A DNA stretch of 64,000 bases from Buttiauxella noackiae ATCC 51607. Its GTDB lineage: Bacteria; Pseudomonadota; Gammaproteobacteria; Enterobacterales; Enterobacteriaceae. The stretch lies in assembly GCF_001654865.1 (NCBI RefSeq), contig NZ_LXEO01000025.1, positions 62,001-126,000 on the forward strand, written 5' to 3'. Both the position numbers and the translations under genes were made by a program. Under the pieces are notes generated by a model, which saw nothing but the letters and a program-made list of their open reading frames with translations, was not told where the DNA came from and ran no database searches. The stretch's first letter is position 1. Each line of letters begins with the position of its first letter. Positions 33,537 through 42,471 of this stretch are shown piece after piece.

Positions 33537-35336
33537 TTACGACAGCAATTCAATCGGCTCATCATTCCCGCGAGCGCGCCATAGCACAAACCAGCGTTGA
33601 ATCGACGCCACCATAATCACCAGCCCCAACAGCACCATCACTATTGAAATCGTCCCGTTGAAGATGTTGAAGCCTTTGGCTGCACTGTTGAAATAGACGT
33701 TTTTCACCATCCAGTAAGCTGCGTAGTTTACCGTCACATACAGATAAGACAGTGGCACCAGGCAGGTCAGCACGTACCAGCGTTTTTCTGACATACGCAG
33801 AATAATGGTTGCACCAATCATCAGACCGATTGAAGCCATTAGCTGGTTAGATACGCCAAACAATGCCCACACTGAGTTGATATCGCCTGAGTTCAGCAGA
33901 TAGCCCCACAATAGACAAGCGACGATACTGCAACCAATGGCACCAGGCATCCAGTTAGTGCGTTTGAGCGGAGGCCAAATATCGCCGAGGAAATCTTGCA
34001 GCAAGTAACGCGCAACGCGAGTACCGGAGTCTACGGCTGTCAGAATAAATACCGCTTCAAACATTACTACAAACTGGAAGAAGTAGGATGCCAGGTGGCT
34101 GAACCACGGAATACGCGTAAAGATATCGGCCATACCAACAGCAAGTGTTACCGCCCCACCAGTACGCCCATAGAGGTCAAGACCGATAGATTCGCTAAGT
34201 TGCGGCAAATTCACCACATCCATACCAAGGCCAGCAAACACTTCACGCGAGGAGTTAATGGCAAAGTAGTCAGCAGGATGTAACGAGGTGGCAGCGATGA
34301 GCGCCATCACGCCGACAACACATTCCGCAAGCATCGCACCAAAAGCAACGGGCAGAATATCGTTCCATTTGTCGATTTGCTTAGGCGTCGTACCGGAACC
34401 GATAAATGCATGGAAACCGGAAATTGCGCCGCAGGCGATGGTGATAGAGATAAACGGCCACACCGGACCTGCCAGCACAGGGCCATTACCATGGATAAAC
34501 TGCGTTACCGCCGGGAACTGAATTTCCGGGTTAATGAAAACCACACCCACGACCAGCGCACCGAACACGCCGATTTTCATAAAGCTTGAGAGATAACCAC
34601 GTGGTGTCAGCAGCATCCAGACAGGCAGCGCGGTGGCAAAGAATGCGTAGAAAGGCAGGACCAGGCTTACTGTTGAGGCACGCAGGCTCAGCCACTCACC
34701 AAATGAAGATTCCTGAATATACGGGCCAATTATCACGCAAGCGAAAATAACAATAATCCCCACCCAGGTCGCACCACGCATACTGCCGGTATAACGCTCC
34801 CAAAGCCCGACGCAAATCGCCACAGGAATAGTCATAAACACCGCGAAAGTACCCCATGGGTTACGTTCGAGTGCATGCACTACCACCATCGACAAACCCG
34901 CCATGGTAATGGTGATGATGAACAGCATCGCAAGCCCGGTACACCAGCCTGCCACCGGGCCAAGCTCCGCTTTTGCCACTTCTGAGAGTGACTTCCCGCG
35001 GTGTTTCATCGAGGCGAAAAGCACCACGGTGTCATGCACCGCGCCGCCCACCACACAACCGATAAGCAACCATAAGAAGCTCGGCAGATAACCGTATTGT
35101 GCCGCCAGAACCGGGCCGACTAACGGCCCCGCCGCCGCGATTGCAGCAAAGTGGCTGCCGAAGTTAACCCATTTTTTTGTCGGGACGTAGTCTTTGCCGT
35201 CCTCAAGAATATGTGACGGTGTGATTTCTGAGTCATCAGCATTCAGAACTTTACGGACGAAAAACACCCCGTAAAGACGATAACAGATGGTCAGAATACA
35301 CAAAGTCGCGATAACAAAAGTTAGTGCGTGTTGCAT
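33537..35336 (-). CDS. CstA/BtsT-family transporter, predicted BtsR target
   Basis: 599 residues with about 16 hydrophobic spans. Hallmarks of the carbon-starvation family: 'YVPTKKWVNFGSHFAAIAAAGPLVGPVLAAQYGYLPSFLWLLIG', 'CGAISGFHAFIGSGTTPKQ', 'FEAVFILTAVDSGTRVARYLLQDFLGD' and 'LFGVSNQLMASIGLM'. CstA and BtsT of E. coli (about 700 residues) import pyruvate with protons and have been linked to peptide use. This protein is about 100 residues shorter, mostly at the N-terminus and in one loop, so it is a distinct paralogue. ATG 35336 is chosen because GGAG lies six bases upstream; upstream TTG/ATG codons at 35354/35348 lack one. Three BtsR-type boxes lie 79-127 bp upstream. Confidence 0.9.
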   Translation of the reverse strand: MQHALTFVIATLCILTICYRLYGVFFVRKVLNADDSEITPSHILEDGKDYVPTKKWVNFGSHFAAIAAAGPLVGPVLAAQYGYLPSFLWLLIGCVVGGAVHDTVVLFASMKHRGKSLSEVAKAELGPVAGWCTGLAMLFIITITMAGLSMVVVHALERNPWGTFAVFMTIPVAICVGLWERYTGSMRGATWVGIIVIFACVIIGPYIQESSFGEWLSLRASTVSLVLPFYAFFATALPVWMLLTPRGYLSSFMKIGVFGALVVGVVFINPEIQFPAVTQFIHGNGPVLAGPVWPFISITIACGAISGFHAFIGSGTTPKQIDKWNDILPVAFGAMLAECVVGVMALIAATSLHPADYFAINSSREVFAGLGMDVVNLPQLSESIGLDLYGRTGGAVTLAVGMADIFTRIPWFSHLASYFFQFVVMFEAVFILTAVDSGTRVARYLLQDFLGDIWPPLKRTNWMPGAIGCSIVACLLWGYLLNSGDINSVWALFGVSNQLMASIGLMIGATIILRMSEKRWYVLTCLVPLSYLYVTVNYAAYWMVKNVYFNSAAKGFNIFNGTISIVMVLLGLVIMVASIQRWFVLWRARGNDEPIELLS

Positions 35337-35414
35337 AACCCACTCCATTGCCAAAGATAAAAAGTTCAGCGCTATGCTGGCATGGGTTTAAGAAGCAACA
35401 GGTGGGAGTTTTAG

Positions 35415-35463
35415 TGAGCGGTTAAATGGGGAGTTAAGCGGTTCGATTGCTGGGGTGAGCGGT
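35415..35463 (-). promoter_or_regulatory. Three BtsR-type binding motifs upstream of the CstA/BtsT-type gene
   Basis: On the minus strand: ACCGCTCA (35463-35456), ACCGCTTA (35442-35435) and ACCGCTCA (35422-35415). All fit the published BtsR (YehT) motif ACC(G/A)CT(C/T)A found as direct repeats in the btsT (yjiY) promoter. The first pair is separated by exactly 13 bp, the known spacing; the second by 12 bp. Confidence 0.85.
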
Positions 35464-35478
35464 TTTACTTTTCAAAAT

Positions 35479-35554
35479 ATCGGGTAGAGGCTTACGCCTT
35501 ACCCGATCTACGGCAACTGAATGTAGGGCGGATAAGCGAAAGCGCCATCCGCCG
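35479..35554. repeat. Pair of REP-type palindromes
   Basis: Two imperfect palindromes, 35479-35507 (ATCGGGTA / TACCCGAT arms) and 35523-35554 (GGCGGAT / ATCCGCC arms), lie between the transporter promoter and the end of the cytochrome c gene. Confidence 0.8.
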
Positions 35555-35561
35555 CATTACA

Positions 35562-36803
35562 TTACTTCTCTGGACGCAGCGCTTTCACCTGCTCGGCTGT
35601 CACATCCCCCGGTAAACCACCCCATGTTACGCGCAGGTAATTCACCAGTTCGGCCACTTGTTCGTCGTTCAGACGCTCGCCAAAGCCCGGCATGCTTTGC
35701 ATACTTTCTCCATTCGGGAAGTTCTGCGCAGGTAGGCCATCAAGTACCGAAACAATCAGGTTTTTAGCATCCGGTTGGCGCAGCGTTGCGTTGTTCAGCA
35801 TCGACACTGCAACGTGCGGTTTGCCCTCACCTTCGCGAGCATGACAACCAGCACACTGGTCAAGATATGTCATTCGCCCGGCTTCGTTACCCTGGCCGAG
35901 TTTCGCTGGGGTTGCCGCCGGAGGTGCTTCGCCCATCAAATATGTCGCCATCGCTTTTTGATCGGCAGGCGTCAGATGCTGAGTACTCAGATCAACCACC
36001 ATATGCATTTCGCTAAACGCGCTGCCCTGCGGTGCAATTCCAGTGGTAAGGAATTGCTGTACATCCTGCGGCGTCCAACCACGTTGCGCTAACGCTTTTG
36101 GTGTGATGTCAGGTGCCATAAAGCGCCCTAACTCCCCGCCCTGCATCGCTTTATCGAGCTTCATTTGACCCAATAACCCGCGTTCAGTATGGCATTCGCC
36201 ACAGTGCCCAAGCACATCAGCCAGGTAACGCCCACGATGCCAGTCGGCTGAGTTGCCGGTAGAAATCGCCGGAAGCGGATCTTTGTCATGGAACATAATA
36301 TTCCAGCCAATCAATGCGATACGCTGGTTAAACGGGAAACTCATTTCGTTATCAGGCGTCTTAACATCTACTGCCGGTCGCGTCATGAGATAAGCATAAA
36401 TATCGTCGGAATCCTTGCGCGAAATATTTTTATACGAGGTGTACGGCATGGCCGGGAACAGGTGACGCCCGGTTGGGGTAACGCCTTCGGTCAGCGCTTT
36501 GTAGAAATCATCTTTCGTCCAGCGGCCAATACCGTAATCGGCAGAAGGCGTCAGGTTGCTGCCGTAAATCGTGCCATATGGGGATTCCAGCGGATAGCCC
36601 CCCGCCAGCGGAGCACCGCCAGAAGCTGTGTGGCAAGCTGCACAGTCGGCAGCTTTTGTCAGATAACTGCCGCGTTCGATTTGCTCCTTGCTGGCGGTTA
36701 CTTTTTGCACCGGCCCGTCATACGTGCGGTATTCTCGCCAGTACAAAATGGCGACAATGATGACCACAATAGCCAGCACAATCAGCGCGAGACGCTTTTT
36801 CAT
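35562..36803 (-). CDS. Membrane-anchored three-heme cytochrome c subunit of a molybdenum dehydrogenase
   Basis: 413 residues from ATG 36803, whose first bases overlap the preceding gene stop (ATGA). An N-terminal membrane anchor 'LALIVLAIVVIIVAILYW' is followed by three class I cytochrome c domains with CAACH, CGECH and CAGCH heme motifs and distal Met candidates ('FPAMPYTSY', 'SMPGFGERL'). It resembles the cytochrome subunits of membrane alcohol and aldehyde dehydrogenases. It would pass electrons from the molybdenum/Fe-S subunits in the periplasm to the respiratory chain. A longer ORF begins at 36890 but lacks a membrane-anchor start. Confidence 0.92.
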   Translation of the reverse strand: MKKRLALIVLAIVVIIVAILYWREYRTYDGPVQKVTASKEQIERGSYLTKAADCAACHTASGGAPLAGGYPLESPYGTIYGSNLTPSADYGIGRWTKDDFYKALTEGVTPTGRHLFPAMPYTSYKNISRKDSDDIYAYLMTRPAVDVKTPDNEMSFPFNQRIALIGWNIMFHDKDPLPAISTGNSADWHRGRYLADVLGHCGECHTERGLLGQMKLDKAMQGGELGRFMAPDITPKALAQRGWTPQDVQQFLTTGIAPQGSAFSEMHMVVDLSTQHLTPADQKAMATYLMGEAPPAATPAKLGQGNEAGRMTYLDQCAGCHAREGEGKPHVAVSMLNNATLRQPDAKNLIVSVLDGLPAQNFPNGESMQSMPGFGERLNDEQVAELVNYLRVTWGGLPGDVTAEQVKALRPEK

Positions 36804-37354
36804 TTCACCGCCTCCTTCACCAGCCCCGGTGTTTTCAGCACCACGTCGCGCACCGCTTCGTAATAACGCACGTAGCCTGTGCAGCGGCAAATGTGATTTT
36901 CCAGCGCATGTGAAATCGCCCCTTCTAATTCGTCACGTTCGATAGGCTCACGTTTGAGTTTCTCAACGAAAATCGTCGCTGCGTTCACAAAGCCCGGCGT
37001 GCAGTAGCCGCACTGAAAGCTGTAGTGGTCGAGGAATGACTGCTGAATGGGCGACAGTTCAACCACTTCGCCCTGATCATCGACTTTAGCGTGGCCTTCA
37101 ACGGTGCGGACTTTTTTACCGTTAAAGAAATGAGCTCCGGTGATGCAGGTGCGCACTTCTTCACTGGTGCCGCTTGGGTTATCAACAATCGCTACACACG
37201 CGTGGCAAATGCCCTGCCCGCAGCCCAGACGTGATCCAGTCAGATAGACATATTCGTGCAGGAAATCGATCATCATCAACCCTTCTGGCACATCAATTGG
37301 GCCATACGGTTTGTTATTGATGGTCAGGGTCATTGGTTTAGTTTTGATGCTCAT
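36800..37354 (-). CDS. [2Fe-2S] subunit of a molybdenum hydroxylase (IorA/aldehyde dehydrogenase type)
   Basis: 184 residues. Two [2Fe-2S] clusters are visible: the plant-ferredoxin type in 'RLGCGQGICHACVAIVDN' with 'RTCI', and the helical one in 'QCGYCTPGFVNAA' with 'HICRCTGYVRYYEAV'. It carries electrons from the molybdopterin subunit to the cytochrome subunit. GAGG lies seven bases before the ATG. The gene overlaps both neighbours by 4 bp, so the three subunits are translationally coupled. No signal peptide is present; it is presumably co-exported with the Tat-bearing large subunit. Confidence 0.93.
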   Translation of the reverse strand: MSIKTKPMTLTINNKPYGPIDVPEGLMMIDFLHEYVYLTGSRLGCGQGICHACVAIVDNPSGTSEEVRTCITGAHFFNGKKVRTVEGHAKVDDQGEVVELSPIQQSFLDHYSFQCGYCTPGFVNAATIFVEKLKREPIERDELEGAISHALENHICRCTGYVRYYEAVRDVVLKTPGLVKEAVK

Positions 37355-40140
37355 GGTAATACCTCACGAATTTTTTCAGCACGGACGGGCAAATCACGGA
37401 AACGATGGCCTGTGGCATCAGCAATCGCATTCACAATCGCGGCAACAACCGGGATCATCACGACTTCAGCCATGCCTTTTGGTGGGTCGGTTTCCGAAAG
37501 CGCGGGCAGGATATCGCCAGTCTGTTTCCAGACTGCCACATCACTGGCACGCGGCAGGTGATAACGGTTGAAGTTCCATGTTCCGTTACCGGGTCCGTCT
37601 TCGTAGAGAGGTAAATATTCATGTAACGCATGGCCGATACCCATCGCCAGGCCGCCTTGCAGCTGCCCGGAGACCAGTTCCGGTACAATTAAATTGCCGC
37701 ACTCCATAATTGAGTGATGGTTGAGCAGTTCCACTTCGCCGGTGGAGAGGCTTACCGCTACTTCCGCCAGCGTGCCGACGGCGCTGTAGTAGGTCACCGC
37801 AGCATTGTTGCGCTGCGTTGGCGGGTAATAAACATGTGTGCGCGAAAGTGTGGCGAAATCACCATTGCCGTAGCGCACCGCCAGGGCATCAATCGGCAGG
37901 CGTTTGCTTTGCTGGTTAAAGGTGAAATCGGCTTCCGCCCACTGCCAGCGGTTAAAGACATGGACTGCGGCGCCAGTCATTAACCCCATTTCATGGGCTT
38001 TTTTCGCCACCTGTTCAAGGCTTAAAATTTCCATACCAGCAGCGGTTAAACCACCTTCCACCCAACGAGCATCTTCAATGCGCACCACCAGCGGTGCAGC
38101 CTGGCCACCACCGATGCCGGTGGACCAGATAGCCATTGCCGCCGGCCATAAGCCTTGTTCAAACACTAAACGTGCCGCTTCGCGCGTGCTGTGTGAGAAG
38201 TAATACGCCGAGTTACTGGCACTTGATGGCGAGCAGTACGACGGAGACCAGGATGGATTAGCAGCCAGTTTGTCCTGCTCTTCCTGAGACATAATGTACG
38301 GGTCGCCGCTGGTAACAACTGGCAGAGAACTCCAGTCGGTGACGGAGAAATGCGCTTCGTCTGCCGGTCTACCCAACCATTGTGCACAGAGCACCGATTG
38401 TGATGTTGACATACCAGTGCCCATTTCAGCACCGCTGTGGTACAGCGAAATACGCCCGTCAGCCGCCACTTCCACACGCGCAAAGGAGGTTTCAGCACCG
38501 GTACCAAAGTCTTTTTGCACGCAGCCAAAGCCCACACCGTAACGCTTACCTGGGTTTTTCATTTCAAATTCGGCTTTACGTTCAGCACGTTTGAGCCAGA
38601 TTTCATTTTTCGCCGCTTTCGCCAGCACTTCATCTACACGTATCGCACCAGCAGGAATCGCACCCTGGGTGTTTTTCATGCCTGATTTCAGCGCGTTGCG
38701 CATACGGAATTCAATCGGGTCAATTCCCAGCTTTTCAGCAATTTCATCCACCATCATTTCGGTGGCGGCCATACTTTGCAGCGTGCCGTAACCGCGAGCT
38801 GAACCCGCATCGATAGCGCGGGACGCCACACCGACTGCCGACAAATCGCTTTTCGGGAAGTAATAAATGGATTGTGCAGCCGTTGCGCCCACCATTGAAA
38901 CCGACGGGGTAAAGTTGCTGCGTCCGCCGCCGTTAGCGGTCATATCACCTAAAAATGATTGCAGGATGCCGGTCTTTTTATTTACCGCAATGGTGTAATT
39001 CATGTCGAACGCATGGCGTTTGAGTGCGCTCTGGAACTGCTCGTAACGGTCGTTCGCCAGGCGCACCGGGTGACCGTCGCCATACATCGCGGCAACCGCG
39101 CCATAATACGGGAAGTTGTAGTGATCTTTGGAGCCATAACCCACGGTGTAACATGGATGGAGAATAAGTTGTTTTACCGGCTGCGTGCGTTTTGCCAGCA
39201 TACGCGGCATTTCGTCAGCCACTTCCTGCGGGGACTGCGTCGGCACCACCATATGTAGCGTTTGCGTGGCTTCATCGAACCAGCCGTTGGCGTTATCCGG
39301 CTCAAGGGCAGCGGTGTCGATAGATTGTGTGGTGTAGCGGCGTTGAAGCACCAGCCAGTCTTCCGGCGGGTTCTTAAGTTCATCGGCAATCATGCCTGCG
39401 TAATACATACCTTCCTGATCCAGCTTGCCGCCTTCGCGCCCTTCAGGCCAAACGGGCAAATGCTTTCTCATCGACACCGGGAAAATCGGCATGTCTTTCA
39501 GGCTGGAGAAATGATCGTCGTCTTGTGACGTCGCGCCGCCGACGCGCACAAAGCGGAAGGTGCCCCACGGGTCACGCTCCAGCGGGCCGGTTTGCGCACC
39601 GTACTGAATCACTTCGTCTTTAAATTTCAGTTTATCTTTGGCAAAGCGGAAACGGGCAAAATCGTGGTAAATCAGAATGGCAACCGCCTGGCCGAGATAG
39701 GCCGGCGTTTTACCGGTTGGCAGCAGCATGTCTTCGCCGTAGAACGCCGGGAATGCCAGGCCATCACGCGCCAGATCTTCGGCGGTGACGATGCGATCCG
39801 GTTTCAGGTTATCACCCAATAAAGAAAGATCGATACCGCTAAATAGCCTGTCGGCTTTTGTGGTGCGCAGAATAAAGGCGTGAGCCTGTTTCTGCGGCCA
39901 GTGAGGCATGTCTACCGCGCGAATATCGCGGGCAAAGACTTTCTGCCCCATCACTTTTGATTTGCCGTCGATTCGGAAACGGATGCGCTTGTTTTTGGCA
40001 TCCCAGTTCGGTGAGTGAAGGATTTTTTGTTCAAACAGCGCGGCATAAGCACGGCTATAGAGAGGGGCAAGATACACCGCGACTCCGGCGACCACCGCGC
40101 GTTTAATAAAACTGCGCCGTGATGGATTAAAATTGCTCAT
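37351..40140 (-). CDS. Molybdopterin-binding large subunit, xanthine dehydrogenase/IorB family, Tat-exported
   Basis: 929 residues from ATG 40140. The twin-arginine signal 'SRRSFIKRAVVAGVAVYLAPLYSRAYA' directs folded export. The family architecture is visible: an N-terminal 'KVMGQKVFARDIRAVDMPHWPQKQAHAFILRTTKA' part, central cofactor-binding repeats ('TANGGGRSNFTPS', 'RGYGTLQSMAATEMMVDEIAEKLGIDPIEFRMRNAL', 'GAEMGTGMSTSQSVL'), and the C-terminal 'QGGLAMGIGHALHEYLP' holding the likely catalytic Glu. The substrate is probably an aldehyde or N-heterocycle; it cannot be fixed from sequence. Divergently placed genes encode cofactor maturation proteins. Confidence 0.93.
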   Translation of the reverse strand: MSNFNPSRRSFIKRAVVAGVAVYLAPLYSRAYAALFEQKILHSPNWDAKNKRIRFRIDGKSKVMGQKVFARDIRAVDMPHWPQKQAHAFILRTTKADRLFSGIDLSLLGDNLKPDRIVTAEDLARDGLAFPAFYGEDMLLPTGKTPAYLGQAVAILIYHDFARFRFAKDKLKFKDEVIQYGAQTGPLERDPWGTFRFVRVGGATSQDDDHFSSLKDMPIFPVSMRKHLPVWPEGREGGKLDQEGMYYAGMIADELKNPPEDWLVLQRRYTTQSIDTAALEPDNANGWFDEATQTLHMVVPTQSPQEVADEMPRMLAKRTQPVKQLILHPCYTVGYGSKDHYNFPYYGAVAAMYGDGHPVRLANDRYEQFQSALKRHAFDMNYTIAVNKKTGILQSFLGDMTANGGGRSNFTPSVSMVGATAAQSIYYFPKSDLSAVGVASRAIDAGSARGYGTLQSMAATEMMVDEIAEKLGIDPIEFRMRNALKSGMKNTQGAIPAGAIRVDEVLAKAAKNEIWLKRAERKAEFEMKNPGKRYGVGFGCVQKDFGTGAETSFARVEVAADGRISLYHSGAEMGTGMSTSQSVLCAQWLGRPADEAHFSVTDWSSLPVVTSGDPYIMSQEEQDKLAANPSWSPSYCSPSSASNSAYYFSHSTREAARLVFEQGLWPAAMAIWSTGIGGGQAAPLVVRIEDARWVEGGLTAAGMEILSLEQVAKKAHEMGLMTGAAVHVFNRWQWAEADFTFNQQSKRLPIDALAVRYGNGDFATLSRTHVYYPPTQRNNAAVTYYSAVGTLAEVAVSLSTGEVELLNHHSIMECGNLIVPELVSGQLQGGLAMGIGHALHEYLPLYEDGPGNGTWNFNRYHLPRASDVAVWKQTGDILPALSETDPPKGMAEVVMIPVVAAIVNAIADATGHRFRDLPVRAEKIREVLP

Positions 40141-40342
40141 AAAACATCCCATTTAAAATTATTATTGTCTTTTTTTCAAACAATTATGCGTAGATTTTAT
40201 ACATTTCCGTAGTGAATATAAGTATATATATTTAAGCTAAATCATGTGAGAATTAACATCTCATTTTCATAAAAAAAACATTGTTGCGCAAATTACTCAT
40301 CATATTGCGTAATCAAGAAGGCAGTGAGGAATCCCCCTGAAC

Positions 40343-40915
40343 ATGAAAGCGGGCATCATTATTGCCGCCGCAGGCTGTGCAAAACGCTTCACAGAAGCGG
40401 GCGGCGAAGGCAATAAACTTAACGCGTTGCTCAACAACAGCAGCGTGTTTGCGCAAACGCTATGTAATGCGCTGACTTCCGGCCTGCAAGTGCATGTCGT
40501 GACGCGCCCGGAAAACAGCCAGGTTCAAGCGTTGTGCCGCGCGCAGCAGATTCCCGTCACACTGATTGAAAGTTCTGGATTGGGTGAGTCAATCGCTGCC
40601 GGTGTTCGCGCAACGTCGAACTGGCAAGCCTGGCTGATTCATCTGGCGGATATGCCTTTTGTTCCACCGGCGGTGTTTGTGGCGGTGGCAGAGGCACTGA
40701 AATCTCACACGCTGGTGCGACCATGCGTTAGCACGCAGCCGGGGCATCCGGTGGCCTTCGACCGTAAGTGGTATAGCAAACTCAGTCAGTTAAACGGTGA
40801 CAACGGCGCGCGTGAATTGTTACGTGGCGAGTCAGTGCACCTCATCGAAATTGAAGATGCCGATTCCCAGCGCGATATTGATCTCCCATCACAACTGGTT
40901 CAAAGGAGTGAATAA
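40343..40915 (+). CDS. MocA-like molybdopterin nucleotidyltransferase
   Basis: 190 residues, a single NTP-transferase domain. 'AGIIIAAAGCAKRF' is the nucleotide-binding loop (with Cys in place of a usual Ser/Gly), 'LIHLADMPFVPP' the metal site, and 'QPGHPVAFDRKWY' plus 'LNGDNGARELL' the product-binding motifs. By homology to MocA it would add CMP to molybdopterin to make the cytosine dinucleotide cofactor used by xanthine-oxidase-family enzymes. It is divergent from the dehydrogenase genes and 2 bp upstream of the xdhC-type gene, so it is very likely dedicated to that enzyme. Confidence 0.88.
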   Translation: MKAGIIIAAAGCAKRFTEAGGEGNKLNALLNNSSVFAQTLCNALTSGLQVHVVTRPENSQVQALCRAQQIPVTLIESSGLGESIAAGVRATSNWQAWLIHLADMPFVPPAVFVAVAEALKSHTLVRPCVSTQPGHPVAFDRKWYSKLSQLNGDNGARELLRGESVHLIEIEDADSQRDIDLPSQLVQRSE

Positions 40916-40917
40916 TC

Positions 40918-41886
40918 ATGCAACACCTTGATATTAGTGTGATTAACCAGGCTCATGAATGGCTGGAACAACGACCCGTCTGGTTATGTACGGTTTTAAA
41001 TACCTACGGTTCTTCACCCCGCTCACCTGGAGCGTTAATGGTGGCAACAGCCGACAATCGCTTTTGCGGTTCACTTTCCGGGGGCTGTGTAGAAGAGGAT
41101 TTTTTACAACGGATTGCGCAAGGTGAATACCAGCAAGCCAGCCAGATTGTACGTTATGGCGAAGGTGGGCTGGAGCCGGGTATTGCGCTGCCGTGCGGTG
41201 GCGTGCTGGATATTTTGGTCGAATATCTCCCTGCCACCCCTGGCAATATTATGTATCTGGAAAAGATGGCCGCTGCACTGAATGGTCATTTTGCCTTGCA
41301 GAAACGCCTGACGCTTCCCGAGCCTTGCCGCCACCTGGAAGTTACCGAATTTGCCGATATCACTCAGGTTGAACGCAACGGGCAGCAGATTACGGTGCAT
41401 GTTGCCGCCGCACCGCGTTTACTGATTGCCGGGCTCTCAAGCGTTGCGTTGTACTGCGCCGATTTTGCCAGTGCGCTGGGTTTTGAAGTGTTGGTTTGTG
41501 AGAATCGACCCGACGCCTTAGAGAATTTCGCCGCCCAACTTAAACCAGGTATTACTCTGCTCAGGCAGTTCCCGGCAAATTATCTTGAGCAACATAGTTG
41601 CCACGCCAATACGGCGATTGTCGCGCTCACGCACGATCCGCGGATGGATGACCTGACAATGATGGAGGCGGTGAACACGCCTGCATTTTATATTGGCGCG
41701 ATGGGTTCGCAGAAGAACAGCGCGCGAAGGCTGGAACGATTGCAGAAAATAGCGGAATTAAACCCGACTCAGTTACAACGCATCCATGCCCCTATAGGCT
41801 TACCATTGGGGAGCAAAACTCCTGCAGAAATTGCGCTGGCGGTGATGGCAGATATTGTGAAGCAGAAGAATGAAGCGCGGGGATAA
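40918..41886 (+). CDS. XdhC/CoxI-family molybdenum enzyme maturation factor
   Basis: 322 residues. The N-terminal XdhC domain has 'LCTVLNTYGSSPRSPGALMVATADNRFCGSLSGGCVEEDFL' and 'ALPCGGVLDILVEYL'; the C-terminal Rossmann-like domain has 'PRLLIAGLSSVALYCADFASALGFEVLVCENRP' and 'YIGAMGSQKNSARRLERL' with 'IGLPLGSKTPAEIALAVMADI'. XdhC proteins bind molybdopterin, protect it and insert the sulfurated cofactor into the apoenzyme. It is coupled to the MocA-like gene and converges on yehS, with a REP element between. Confidence 0.92.
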   Translation: MQHLDISVINQAHEWLEQRPVWLCTVLNTYGSSPRSPGALMVATADNRFCGSLSGGCVEEDFLQRIAQGEYQQASQIVRYGEGGLEPGIALPCGGVLDILVEYLPATPGNIMYLEKMAAALNGHFALQKRLTLPEPCRHLEVTEFADITQVERNGQQITVHVAAAPRLLIAGLSSVALYCADFASALGFEVLVCENRPDALENFAAQLKPGITLLRQFPANYLEQHSCHANTAIVALTHDPRMDDLTMMEAVNTPAFYIGAMGSQKNSARRLERLQKIAELNPTQLQRIHAPIGLPLGSKTPAEIALAVMADIVKQKNEARG

Positions 41887-41891
41887 TTTTT

Positions 41892-41921
41892 GGGTGGATG
41901 TGCGCAAGCGACATCCACCGC
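41892..41921. repeat. REP-type palindrome
   Basis: Arms GGTGGATGT / ACATCCACC enclose a GCGCAAGCG-type loop. It lies between two convergent genes. Confidence 0.85.
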
Positions 41922-41929
41922 AATAAATC

Positions 41930-42400
41930 TTACTTCTTCGCTACGTGTACGCGTGAAGTCAAACCGCGCAGGAAATAACGCAGGAACTGGTCACCACATT
42001 CGCGGAAGTTTTTATTCTCTGGTGCGCGCATCATCGCGGTGATTTCTGGCATAGAGATACGGAATTCTTGTGAGGTCAGAATTTCCAGCACGTCGTCGGT
42101 TTTCAAATCAAACGCAATACGCAGTTTTTTCAGGATGATGTTATTGGTCATCTTGCGTTCAATTTTTGGCGCAGGCTTGCTTTCGTCTTTGCCACGTTTG
42201 AAATAGATCAGCCCGTTAAGGAAGTTGGCCATCAGAATGTCAGGGCAAAGTTTGAAGTTCTCTTCGTCTTCTTTTTTAGTCCAGCTAACAATTTGCTCAG
42301 TGGTAACGGCAGTGTCGGTCAGGGCGAAAATTTTCACCATATCGTCATTGCCCAAATTCAGCATGTAACGCACGCTGCGTAATACATCGTTATTCATCAT
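41930..42400 (-). CDS. yehS: DUF1456 family protein YehS
   Basis: 156 residues from ATG 42400, the same length as E. coli YehS and similar throughout. It consists of two DUF1456 repeats: 'DVLRSVRYMLNLGNDDMVKIFAL' and 'IILKKLRIAFDLKTDDVLEILTS', each followed by an 'E..ENFKLCPDILMANFLNGLIY' or 'NFRECGDQFLRYFLRGL' half. Cytoplasmic, function unknown. It follows btsR on the same strand, as in E. coli. A longer ORF begins at 42466 but has no family similarity in the extra part. Confidence 0.93.
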   Translation of the reverse strand: MMNNDVLRSVRYMLNLGNDDMVKIFALTDTAVTTEQIVSWTKKEDEENFKLCPDILMANFLNGLIYFKRGKDESKPAPKIERKMTNNIILKKLRIAFDLKTDDVLEILTSQEFRISMPEITAMMRAPENKNFRECGDQFLRYFLRGLTSRVHVAKK

Positions 42401-42471
42401 AGTGGTGATTCTCTCGTTCCAAATCTTGAAAGCGGGCAGTATATAGGGATGTGGCGGTAATGACATAAATA

